This document shows, piece after piece, positions 5,822 to 11,480 of a stretch of 11,480 nt of DNA (its first letter is position 1; each line of letters starts with the position of its first letter). The notes under the pieces are model-generated. The model was not told where the DNA came from. It searched no databases and saw nothing but the letters and a program-made list of their open reading frames with translations. The stretch spans positions 1 through 11,480 of the forward strand of contig QFQQ01000114.1 in NCBI GenBank assembly GCA_003243445.1. Reading direction: 5' to 3'. The position numbers and the translations under genes are program-made. The DNA comes from Citrobacter freundii. Its GTDB lineage: Bacteria > Bacteroidota > Bacteroidia > Chitinophagales > Chitinophagaceae.

Positions 5822-8008
5822 ATGGCAAGCGGAGCGAATCAACCAAACAATCCGAACACCAATCGAAAACTGGAGCAACTTGAAGAACACAGGGAAGAAG
5901 GGTTCAATACACTGTTGAATACAAACCAGGGTGTAAAGATCAATGATGATCATAATACATTAAAAGCAGGTGATCGTGGCCCAAGCCTGCTGGAAGACTT
6001 TATCATGCGCGAGAAGATCACCCATTTCGATCATGAGCGTATTCCTGAAAGAGTGGTGCATGCCCGTGGATCGGCTGCGCATGGCGTATTCCGGCTGTAT
6101 GAATCAATGTCCAGGTACACAAAGGCGAATTTCCTCACCGATACTTCTTTGGAAACACCGGTATTCGTCCGTTTCTCCACGGTAGCTGGTTCAAGAGGTT
6201 CTACTGATCTGGCCAGGGATGTAAGAGGATTTGCCGTGAAGTTCTATACGCAGGAAGGAAATTTCGACCTTGTTGGTAATAATATGCCGGTATTTTTTAT
6301 ACAGGATGCGATGAAATTCCCTGACCTGGTGCATGCAGTGAAGCCGGAGCCACATAACGAAATTCCGCAGGCCGCTTCAGCGCACGATACATTCTGGGAT
6401 TTTATATCGCTTGCACCTGAGTCTGCTCATATGATTATGTGGCTGATGAGCGACCGTGCCATTCCGCGCAGTTACCGGATGATGGAAGGTTTTGGCGTGC
6501 ATACATTCCGCCTGATCAATGAAAATGATGAAAGTCATTTTGTGAAATTCCACTGGAAGCCTTTGCTGGGCGTTCATTCTGTAGCATGGGATGAAGCGCA
6601 GAAGATCTCAGGGAAAGATCCGGACTTTCATCGCCGTGATCTCTGGGAAGCGATCGAAAATGGCAACTATCCCGAATGGGAACTGGGGGTGCAGATCGTT
6701 CCTGAGAAGGATGAACACAAATATGATTTTGACCTGCTTGACCCGACAAAGATCATCCCGGAAGAACTGGTGCCTGTTCAACGCATCGGCAAACTCACGC
6801 TGAACCGTAACCCTGACAATTTCTTTGCGGAAACGGAACAGGTTGCTTTTCATATCGGCCATGTTGTACCAGGCATCGACTTTACCAACGATCCATTGCT
6901 GCAGGGAAGACTCTTCTCTTATACAGATACGCAATTGATCCGTTTGGGCGGGCCCAACTTTCATGAGATCCCGATCAACAGACCTGTAGTAACAGTGCAC
7001 AATAATCAACGTGATGGTTTTATGCGTCAGCAGATCAATAAGGGAAGAAGCAGTTACAGTCCGAACTCAACGGGCGGAGGCTGTCCATTCCAGGCGGGGA
7101 AGATGCAGGGCGGTTTTACATCATACAATGAACGCATTGATGCAAGTAAGATCAGGAGCCGCAGCAAAAGTTTCTTTGATCATTTCAGCCAGGCGAGATT
7201 GTTTTTTAACAGCCAGTCAGAGCCGGAGAAAAATCATATCGTGGATGCGTTTTCCTTTGAACTCGGGAAGGTGGTTACAAAAGAGATCAGGGAGCGGATG
7301 CTGGGGATCTTATCGCTGGTGGATAAAGGATTGGCTGCACAGGTCGCTTATAAACTTGGTTTGCATGTACCTGCTTCCCCGGAGAAACCGATCAATCATG
7401 TCCGGCCCGCAGATGCCACGGTTGAATCTTATGAACCTATACAGCGGGAAGGGGAGTTGAAGGAGTCTGCTGCATTGAGTATGGCAAATACTGTGAAGGA
7501 TTCTATCAAAAGCCGGATGATCGCATTCCTGCTGGCAGATGGGGTGGACGCAGCATCTGTCATTGCATTACAGGATGCATTGATCGATCAGGGGGCAATG
7601 GTGGATATTGTTGCGCCGCGATTGGGTACTGCTATTGCTGAAGACAATACGATCGTGCCGGTGAAGCAAAGTTTCCTCACCACAGCTTCCGTAATGTATG
7701 ATGCGATCTATATTCCGGGCGGAACGAACAGCGTGGCAACGCTTGTCGCGGATCCGGATGCGATACATTTTATAAATGAGGCATACAGGCATTGCAAGGC
7801 GATTGCGGCAGATCCGCAGGCGGATCAGGTATTGCAGGAAACATATTTCTATAAGAAACTATCCCGTAACAATGAATCTCCTGAATCAGCCGTGAAAGAT
7901 GGTATGATCATTCAGCCAGAGATCGGAATGCTGACACAGTTATTTATTGAGGCGATAAAAAAGCATCGTTTTTGGGAAAGGGAGCCGTCGAGAAAGATCC
8001 CGGCGTAA
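5822..8008 (+). CDS. katE: Large-subunit monofunctional catalase (HPII/KatE type)
   Basis: Converts hydrogen peroxide to water and oxygen as a cytoplasmic haem enzyme, normally a tetramer. The 728-residue length fits clade-2 large-subunit catalases (E. coli HPII has 753). The catalytic His80 lies in RVVHARGSAAHG, Asn153 in VGNNMPVFFIQDA, and the proximal haem ligand Tyr367 in RLFSYTDTQ with Arg363. His344 (VAFHIGH) is at the position that in HPII is covalently joined to the haem-ligand tyrosine. The catalase core runs to about residue 450, a helical catalase-related segment follows to about 510, and a DJ-1/PfpI-like domain (SRMIAFLLADGVDAASV) spans about 564-728. I chose the ATG at 5822 because it opens directly into a typical polar N-terminus; the frame extends to 5684 without homology. 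It is flanked by repeat copy 2 upstream and a strong hairpin downstream, so probably monocistronic. Confidence 0.97.
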   Translation: MASGANQPNNPNTNRKLEQLEEHREEGFNTLLNTNQGVKINDDHNTLKAGDRGPSLLEDFIMREKITHFDHERIPERVVHARGSAAHGVFRLYESMSRYTKANFLTDTSLETPVFVRFSTVAGSRGSTDLARDVRGFAVKFYTQEGNFDLVGNNMPVFFIQDAMKFPDLVHAVKPEPHNEIPQAASAHDTFWDFISLAPESAHMIMWLMSDRAIPRSYRMMEGFGVHTFRLINENDESHFVKFHWKPLLGVHSVAWDEAQKISGKDPDFHRRDLWEAIENGNYPEWELGVQIVPEKDEHKYDFDLLDPTKIIPEELVPVQRIGKLTLNRNPDNFFAETEQVAFHIGHVVPGIDFTNDPLLQGRLFSYTDTQLIRLGGPNFHEIPINRPVVTVHNNQRDGFMRQQINKGRSSYSPNSTGGGCPFQAGKMQGGFTSYNERIDASKIRSRSKSFFDHFSQARLFFNSQSEPEKNHIVDAFSFELGKVVTKEIRERMLGILSLVDKGLAAQVAYKLGLHVPASPEKPINHVRPADATVESYEPIQREGELKESAALSMANTVKDSIKSRMIAFLLADGVDAASVIALQDALIDQGAMVDIVAPRLGTAIAEDNTIVPVKQSFLTTASVMYDAIYIPGGTNSVATLVADPDAIHFINEAYRHCKAIAADPQADQVLQETYFYKKLSRNNESPESAVKDGMIIQPEIGMLTQLFIEAIKKHRFWEREPSRKIPA

Positions 8009-8019
8009 GATTATAGATG

Positions 8020-8062
8020 ATATTAACCCCCATAACCATTGCCGGGTTGTGGGGGTTGATAT
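8020..8062 (+). terminator. Long hairpin downstream of the catalase (probable terminator)
   Basis: Arms 8020-8037 and 8045-8062 pair over 18 positions, two of them G-T wobbles, around a 7-nt loop. The centre pairs aaccccca with tgggggtt. It begins 11 nt past the catalase stop codon. No clean T-tract follows, so it is either a non-canonical terminator or a 3'-end stabilising structure. Confidence 0.6.
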
Positions 8063-8108
8063 TACGGGTGATTCAGTATTTTATAAAGTATGCCTGCAGT
8101 TTCAAGTA

Positions 8109-8127
8109 TATTGCAGCCGTTGCAATA
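8109..8127. promoter_or_regulatory. Inverted repeat upstream of the response regulator (possible operator)
   Basis: Arms tattgca (8109-8115) and tgcaata (8121-8127) are perfect reverse complements 5 nt apart, 57 nt before the receiver gene. This size and symmetry suit a dimeric regulator site, but nothing identifies the protein. Confidence 0.35.
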
Positions 8128-8183
8128 ACTACACCCGGCAGACAGTAATATCCGGAACGCTTTCTACATCCAAAAAGACGATC

Positions 8184-8552
8184 ATGGTCCATGTTACGGT
8201 TATTGAAGACGACGCTGCAATACTGGAAGCGATGTCAATGATATTTACGCCTCCTGATTTCAAATTGACGACCTACAGTAATGGAGACCTAATTATAAAA
8301 GGTGATTATGTCAGGCCGGACATTTTTCTGATCGATAAATTGTTACCGGGCATTGATGGCCTGGATATCTGCGAAATGTTAAAGAGGCAGGAACAAACGA
8401 AAGACATTCCCGTTGTCATTTTATCTGCAAGCCCCAATGTGGCCAATCTGGCACGCCTGGCGGGAGCAGATGGGTTTGTGGAAAAACCTTTCTGGCTGGA
8501 GGTGCTGAGAGATGCTGTTAACAAAGCACTGAGTAAACGAAAGATCAGTTAG
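8184..8552 (+). CDS. Stand-alone response regulator receiver (CheY/Spo0F-like)
   Basis: A single receiver domain of 122 residues with no output domain. The acidic triad is Glu8, Asp9 and Asp10 (VIEDD), the phospho-acceptor is Asp51 (FLIDKLLPG), the switch Ser81 is in VILSAS, and the conserved lysine is Lys101 in EKPF. All key residues are present, so phosphorylation should be possible. The ATG at 8184 places the first strand at residue 3, as expected; the longer frame from 8049 would start inside the catalase hairpin. No histidine kinase lies in the window, so its partner must be elsewhere, possibly as part of a phosphorelay. The next gene is over 300 nt away, so it looks monocistronic. Confidence 0.93.
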   Translation: MVHVTVIEDDAAILEAMSMIFTPPDFKLTTYSNGDLIIKGDYVRPDIFLIDKLLPGIDGLDICEMLKRQEQTKDIPVVILSASPNVANLARLAGADGFVEKPFWLEVLRDAVNKALSKRKIS

Positions 8553-8775
8553 GTGTGCCGGCGGCAGCCGGATTTGCGAATTCCATGACCTCAACTCCCC
8601 GGCAATTTCGTTTAAAGCATTCCATTTCGCAGATGGTGAAAAAGTTGTAAAGACACTCGCCATTCCGGTGATCATTCTACTGTTATCTGCCTGGCAACGC
8701 TGGATCCCACCCTTTGCCGCCACTTTCGCGCTGACAACATGGTACATGTTGTTTATAATTCCGGGAAATCCCTGA
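8533..8775 (+). pseudogene. Possible decayed membrane-protein fragment
   Basis: An open frame of about 80 codons, overlapping the last 20 nt of the receiver gene in another frame. Its final 40 residues look like a membrane protein tail: a hydrophobic stretch TLAIPVIILLLSAW, then QRWIPPFAATFALTTWYML and IIPGNP. The only in-frame ATG is 11 codons from the end, so there is no usable start. It could be the 3' remnant of a deleted gene or a chance frame; I do not recognise the family. Confidence 0.3.
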
Positions 8776-8922
8776 TTTACATTTTCCCCTTCACTGTACA
8801 GCATGTGAAAAGTACTCCGCACTGGTTGACGGAATGTTGAACTATTTCACGTTATATCATGCTTTAGGGCCGTGTAAATGCTTTGGTACATTGTTGGATT
8901 ATACATGGGTAATAAACTATCT
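8553..8922. other. Gap with a possible gene remnant
   Basis: A 370-nt stretch between the receiver and the DUF6766 gene. A plus-strand frame open from 8533 to a TGA at 8773-8775 encodes a membrane-like segment but has no ATG or other good start (listed separately). An 8-bp palindrome sits at 8734-8752. An antisense frame spans much of the gap but runs on into the receiver gene and resembles nothing known. The in-frame ATGs of DUF6766 at 8878 and 8905 also fall here. Confidence 0.5.
8734..8752. promoter_or_regulatory. Perfect 8-bp inverted repeat (possible operator)
   Basis: Arms acaacatg (8734-8741) and catgttgt (8745-8752) flank gta, about 170-190 nt before the DUF6766 start. The form fits a dimeric regulator site. 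No T-tract follows, so it is not an obvious terminator. Confidence 0.3.
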
Positions 8923-9579
8923 ATGCGGACTTTTTTAAGAAACAACGGACTGTCGGTCACATTCGGATTGCTGTTCCTTATTGCGATGACAGCGCAATGG
9001 CTGACCGGCTTCAATGAATATAACAAAGAACAGAAAGAAGAAGGTCAACCTCAGGTCAGTCTTGCCAAATATTCAACCTCCGGTCACTTTATCGAGTCAA
9101 CTTTTGAAAACTGGGAGAGTGAGTTTTTACAAATGGCATTGTTTGTAATACTTACAATCTCGCTGCGGCAAAAGGGATCTTCCGAATCAAAAGAACTTGA
9201 TGGCCCGGAGGAAGTGGACCAGGAACCTGACTCAAATAAGAAGGATGCTCCATGGCCTGTCAGAAAAGGTGGATGGATATTGGCAGTTTATAAGCACTCA
9301 TTGACCATCGCGTTAGTGATCTTGTTCCTGCTTTCATTCATCCTGCATCTGTATGGAAGCCTGAAGGATGAGAACGAACAGCTGACACATAAAGGTCTTC
9401 CCGTCGAAACACTCGGTCAATTCCTCGGAGATTCGAGATTTTGGTTTGAATCCTTTCAGAACTGGCAAAGCGAATTCCTTTCTGTATTTGCCATCATCGT
9501 GTTATCCATTTTTTTAAGACAGAAAGGTTCGTCGCAATCGAAACCTGTGGATGCAGCTAACAGCGAAACAGGGGAGTGA
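8923..9579 (+). CDS. DUF6766 family membrane protein
   Basis: An integral membrane protein of 218 residues matching what I recall as DUF6766, which has no established function. The N-terminus FLRNNGLSVTFGLLFL is typical. Four membrane spans are visible at about 10-28, 68-84, 127-146 and 185-199. The two halves are a duplication: NWESEFLQ...LRQKGSSESK (63-90) is repeated as NWQSEFLS...LRQKGSSQSK (180-207), each a span followed by a basic, serine-rich end. A charged linker of about 35 residues separates them, and a soluble segment (GFNEYNKEQKEEG) follows span 1. I chose the ATG at 8923 because the family N-terminus begins there; in-frame ATGs at 8878 and 8905 would add 15 or 6 residues. The beta-barrel gene follows 57 nt downstream on the same strand and may be co-transcribed. 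Confidence 0.86.
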   Translation: MRTFLRNNGLSVTFGLLFLIAMTAQWLTGFNEYNKEQKEEGQPQVSLAKYSTSGHFIESTFENWESEFLQMALFVILTISLRQKGSSESKELDGPEEVDQEPDSNKKDAPWPVRKGGWILAVYKHSLTIALVILFLLSFILHLYGSLKDENEQLTHKGLPVETLGQFLGDSRFWFESFQNWQSEFLSVFAIIVLSIFLRQKGSSQSKPVDAANSETGE

Positions 9580-9636
9580 TCCGTGCTTGTAACGGTAAAG
9601 ATCATAATGAGTTCAGGTAAGTGCTAAAATTTTTAA

Positions 9637-10371
9637 ATGAAAAAACGTTGCTTATTATTAATGCTCCGCTATTGCCTGTTAAGTTCTTTATGTGCGCAGG
9701 AATTGAAAACGGACCGGCCTGACCAATCGGATGGGGCAGCAGTGGTAGAGAAGGGGATCATTCAATTGGAGTCATCCGTCTATTTTACAGTGGTAGATGC
9801 GAACCGTCGTTCAATCGTTTCTTCCAGCCTGCTCAGGTATGGCCTGGTAAAGAATGTTGAATTGAGGGCTGTTGTTGAGCAGGGACATCACCGGGATCTG
9901 TTCATCGAAGAAACCGCTCAATCACAATACCCGGTCGCCTTCAGTGCAAAGTGGTCTTTGGTGAAAGATAAGAAAACGCTGCCTGACATCAGCCTGGTTG
10001 GATACCTGCAGGTGCCCGTAACCATGGGAAAACAATCGTTGCGCTGGTCACCGGCATTATTGCTGATAGTAGAAAAGGAATTCAAGCCATTTACAGTTAC
10101 GTTAAATACCGGCGGACGCCAGGAAGCTTTTTTAAGTGAATGGGACCTGCAAACAACGGCAGATCTCAAACTGGATCTCAGTAAACATCTGCAGGTGTTC
10201 GGCGAATATTTTGCCCAGTTTGGCGATGCATTGCCTTTTCACAATGTCGACGGAGGGTTGATGTATCATCTCAACAACAAATGGATGATCCATGCTGCAG
10301 CTGGCACGTCGCTTGCGCATCATCCGCATAATTATTTTATCAATTCAGGTCTGGCGGTGCAGATCAATTGA
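9637..10371 (+). CDS. Secreted beta-barrel protein, MetA/transporter-like
   Basis: A 244-residue protein with an N-terminal signal peptide: basic MKKR, a hydrophobic stretch to about residue 18, and probable cleavage after LCA20. TDRPDQSDGAAVVEKGIIQLES (25-46) closely resembles the start of Bacteroidota proteins usually annotated as transporter or phenol-degradation MetA-like (PF13557). The rest alternates polar and hydrophobic residues in short strands (SLLRYGLVKNVELRAVVE, FGEYFAQFGDALPF, AAAGTSLAHHPHNYFINSG), as expected for an outer-membrane beta-barrel of about 10-12 strands. The family name does not prove a transport role; the substrate is unknown. It is 57 nt downstream of DUF6766 and 48 nt upstream of the CinA-domain gene, all on one strand without a clear terminator, so an operon is possible. 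Confidence 0.75.
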   Translation: MKKRCLLLMLRYCLLSSLCAQELKTDRPDQSDGAAVVEKGIIQLESSVYFTVVDANRRSIVSSSLLRYGLVKNVELRAVVEQGHHRDLFIEETAQSQYPVAFSAKWSLVKDKKTLPDISLVGYLQVPVTMGKQSLRWSPALLLIVEKEFKPFTVTLNTGGRQEAFLSEWDLQTTADLKLDLSKHLQVFGEYFAQFGDALPFHNVDGGLMYHLNNKWMIHAAAGTSLAHHPHNYFINSGLAVQIN

Positions 10372-10419
10372 TAAGGGGTTATATGTTTCAGTAGATACAT
10401 TTAAATAATAAATAAACGG

Positions 10420-10899
10420 ATGGACAGAGTTCCCGAAAATCAGGCAAAGGCGATCCGTGAAGGTTTGCTGGGAAAGAAGAAGACGATTGCAACGGCGGAG
10501 AGCGTTACTTCTGGTTTGTTACAATATGCATTCTCCACCATTCCGGATGCCTCAGGGTTTTTCCAGGGTGGTATCACAGCATTCAATCTTGCACAAAAGT
10601 TCAAGCATCTGAACGTAGAACCTATCCATGCGCAGTCGGTGAATTGTGTTTCATCGAAAGTGGCAAAGGAAATGGCAATCCACTGCTGTGAACTTTTTGC
10701 GAGTGACTGGGGCCTGGGCATAACCGGGTATGCATCGCCGGTACCTGAATCTGACAATAAGTGCTTTGCCTATTTCGCAATAACGTACGAGGGAAAGATC
10801 GTTGTGTCGGGATGCCTTGAACCTAAAAATACTGATCCGGCGAAAATACAGGAAGAGTATGTGCGGGCAGTATTGTCGGAGCTGGAGAAATTGTTATAA
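10420..10899 (+). CDS. Stand-alone CinA C-terminal-domain protein (PncC-like)
   Basis: A single CinA C-terminal domain of 159 residues, the fold of nicotinamide-nucleotide amidase (PncC), which deamidates NMN to nicotinate mononucleotide in pyridine-nucleotide salvage. Conserved parts are TAESVTSGLLQ (25-35, with Ser28 at the expected nucleophile position), FFQGGITAFN (47-56) with Lys60 following, and GITGYASP (100-107). Two signature motifs are altered from the usual forms: AESCTGG is AESVTSG, and TGIAGPxGG is TGYASPVPE with the final glycines lost. The N-terminal MoCF-like domain of full CinA is absent. I recall other short Bacteroidota CinA-like proteins sharing this variant, so amidase activity is uncertain. 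It is the last gene of the plus-strand group. Confidence 0.88.
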   Translation: MDRVPENQAKAIREGLLGKKKTIATAESVTSGLLQYAFSTIPDASGFFQGGITAFNLAQKFKHLNVEPIHAQSVNCVSSKVAKEMAIHCCELFASDWGLGITGYASPVPESDNKCFAYFAITYEGKIVVSGCLEPKNTDPAKIQEEYVRAVLSELEKLL

Positions 10900-10977
10900 G
10901 CGCTCCCGGATTATTATAAATTGTACATCCTGTTTAATCGGTCAAACAGCACGATAAAAAATATCAGCCCATTTGTC

Positions 10978-11033
10978 TTCTTCCCGCCCTTCCAGTCTTA
11001 CCGGTAAAAAATAAACCGGGAAGACGGTAAGGA
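10978..11033. repeat. Full copy of the dispersed nonamer/palindrome repeat (copy 3)
   Basis: Left array of three nonamers (10978-10986, 10987-10995, 10996-11004), an A-rich loop of 9 nt (11006-11014), and a right array of two inverted nonamers (11016-11024, 11025-11033). Arms 10988-11005 and 11015-11032 pair over 18 positions with three differences. The core and loop are nearly identical to copy 2, but one right-hand nonamer is missing, so copies differ by whole units. Confidence 0.8.
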
Positions 11034-11112
11034 AGTCTTACGTCAGCAACCTCGCATTAATGAATGGTTTTTAGTCTTCGGGAGTTTAACGTGTGTCTTT
11101 AAAAATCTACCC

Positions 11113-11155
11113 GCATTCACGCCATTCGCGAAATCCGCGTATTCCAATTCGCGTA
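11113..11155. repeat. Degenerate 9-10-nt periodic repeat
   Basis: Units resembling attcgcgaa or atccgcgta recur about every 9-10 nt, with attcgcg at 11124-11130 and again at 11147-11153. The pattern is visible by eye but degenerate; its type is unknown. Confidence 0.4.
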
Positions 11156-11163
11156 AAGAGAAA

Positions 11164-11191
11164 GCCGGAATAACATCCCTGCTATTCCGGC
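11164..11191 (-). terminator. Terminator of the minus-strand gene ending at 11217
   Basis: Arms gccggaata (11164-11172) and tattccggc (11183-11191) form a perfect 9-bp stem with a 10-nt loop. On the minus strand it lies about 25 nt past the stop codon and is followed by tttctcttt. It uses the same gccgga-type stem as the terminator at 270-291. Confidence 0.65.
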
Positions 11192-11216
11192 CATTCACTG
11201 ATCTGACAAGTATCAG

Positions 11217-11405
11217 TTATTCTTCTTCCTCAGCTTCACCTTCGTCTTCCATCTCCGCTTCCCAATTGATATCGCTTTCAGCGATAGAGGTAAGGTTCTC
11301 GTCTGTTTGTTTTTCTTCATCCAGTGTTTCCTGAATTGGCTGGCGTAGGGCCCCCTCTAAATCTCCCCCTTCAGGGGAGACTTTAGATACATTATAAAGG
11401 TAAAA
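11217..11405 (-). pseudogene. Acidic C-terminal end of a gene, apparently interrupted by a repeat
   Basis: On the minus strand a frame ends at TAA (11217-11219) and encodes a strongly acidic tail: LTSIAESDINWEAEMEDEG followed by a run of Glu with one Ala. Upstream in the same frame, at about 11349-11387, it reads through a palindromic repeat as SPEGGDLEGA and meets an in-frame TGA at 11406-11408. There is no ATG before the acidic tail except one ten residues from its end. The terminator downstream argues that the tail was a genuine 3' end. The simplest reading is that the repeat inserted into or truncated the gene; the 5' part may lie beyond the window. The protein family is not recognisable. 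Confidence 0.45.
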
Positions 11406-11480
11406 TCAAATCTGATCGAACAAATAAGTTCGTTAAGATTTGATTTTACAATAAGTAGACTGTTTAAGTCTCCCCTGAAG
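11349..11480. mobile_element. Nested palindromic repeat element (MITE-like), cut by the window edge
   Basis: The left end (11356-11387) is itself a hairpin: tctaaatctcccc pairs with ggggaga-c-tttaga around loop cttca, with one bulged base. Its 11369-11383 segment recurs as a perfect 15-bp inverted copy at 11466-11480. Between them lies an imperfect 50-bp palindrome (11400-11449): 22-nt arms with two mismatches, the outer 14 bp (gtaaaatcaaatct) perfect, and loop aaataa. The whole could form a cruciform or long RNA hairpin. No transposase frame is seen. The motif translated as SPEGGDLEGA resembles a common Bacteroidota dispersed repeat, from memory only. Confidence 0.6.

Larger units (their letters stand above)
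10900..11216. other. Intergenic region with repeat copy 3 and a terminator
   Basis: A 317-nt gap between the converging CinA gene and the minus-strand gene end. It contains nonamer repeat copy 3 (10978-11033), a short-period degenerate repeat (11113-11155) and the minus-strand terminator (11164-11191). No coding frame of interest is visible. Confidence 0.6.

Noticed and set aside
6608..7460. Alternative frames within the catalase on both strands
   Set aside because: They lie wholly inside the catalase coding sequence and show no independent motif.
8421..8822. 133-codon minus-strand frame over the receiver and gap
   Set aside because: About a third of it is antisense to the well-supported receiver gene, and its product has no motif or plausible composition.
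5533..11033. CRISPR array interpretation of the repeated intergenic units
   Set aside because: The units are 9 nt, adjacent without spacers, inverted around a core, and the copies are kilobases apart. No cas gene is present.
11349..11480. Complete insertion sequence at the right edge
   Set aside because: No transposase frame is visible in the palindromic element, and its right end is cut by the window, so only a non-autonomous repeat can be supported.

Overview
The window looks like chromosomal DNA of a Bacteroidota bacterium, probably a Chitinophagaceae-type soil or plant-associated organism (Chitinophaga/Niastella-like). This rests on moderate GC, genes without clear Shine-Dalgarno sites behind AT-rich leaders, proteins that resemble Bacteroidota homologues, and intergenic repeats of a style I associate with that group. 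The taxon is inferred; no rRNA or tRNA gene is present to confirm it.

Layout. 1-321: no recognisable gene; a small hairpin, then a strong terminator. 322-2299 (minus): a two-gene unit, an SDR oxidoreductase followed 1 nt later by a formaldehyde-dehydrogenase-like zinc alcohol dehydrogenase. 2672-3912 (plus): a small histone-H1-like DUF6496 protein and a general-stress-type SDR. 4067-4381 (minus): an unrecognised 104-residue protein. 4622-5359 (plus): a DUF72/YecE TIM-barrel protein. 5822-8008 (plus): a large-subunit KatE/HPII-type catalase. 8184-8552 (plus): a stand-alone response-regulator receiver. 8923-10899 (plus): a DUF6766 membrane protein, a secreted beta-barrel-like protein of the MetA/transporter type, and a stand-alone CinA C-terminal-domain protein. 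11217-11405 (minus): the acidic 3' end of a gene that runs into a palindromic repeat cut by the window edge.

Taken together the genes form a stress-defence neighbourhood. They cover hydrogen peroxide removal (catalase), aldehyde and carbonyl detoxification (one Zn-ADH, two SDRs), possible DNA compaction (DUF6496), possible nucleotide salvage (CinA domain) and envelope proteins. The content resembles RpoS-type or general-stress regulons, but no sigma or anti-sigma gene lies in the window, so co-regulation is inferred from gene content. Only the SDR-ADH pair shows tight operon spacing.

The most unusual material is between the genes. (i) A dispersed repeat built from nonamers (consensus about YYCTTACCG), arranged as inverted arrays around a CCGGT/A-tract/ACCGG core, is present in two full copies and one half copy. 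(ii) A degenerate heptanucleotide array with an invariant GAC lies just after the second SDR. (iii) A nested palindromic element at the right edge appears to have truncated a gene. I found no CRISPR array, transposase, toxin-antitoxin pair or phage gene, and no clear new enzymatic system.
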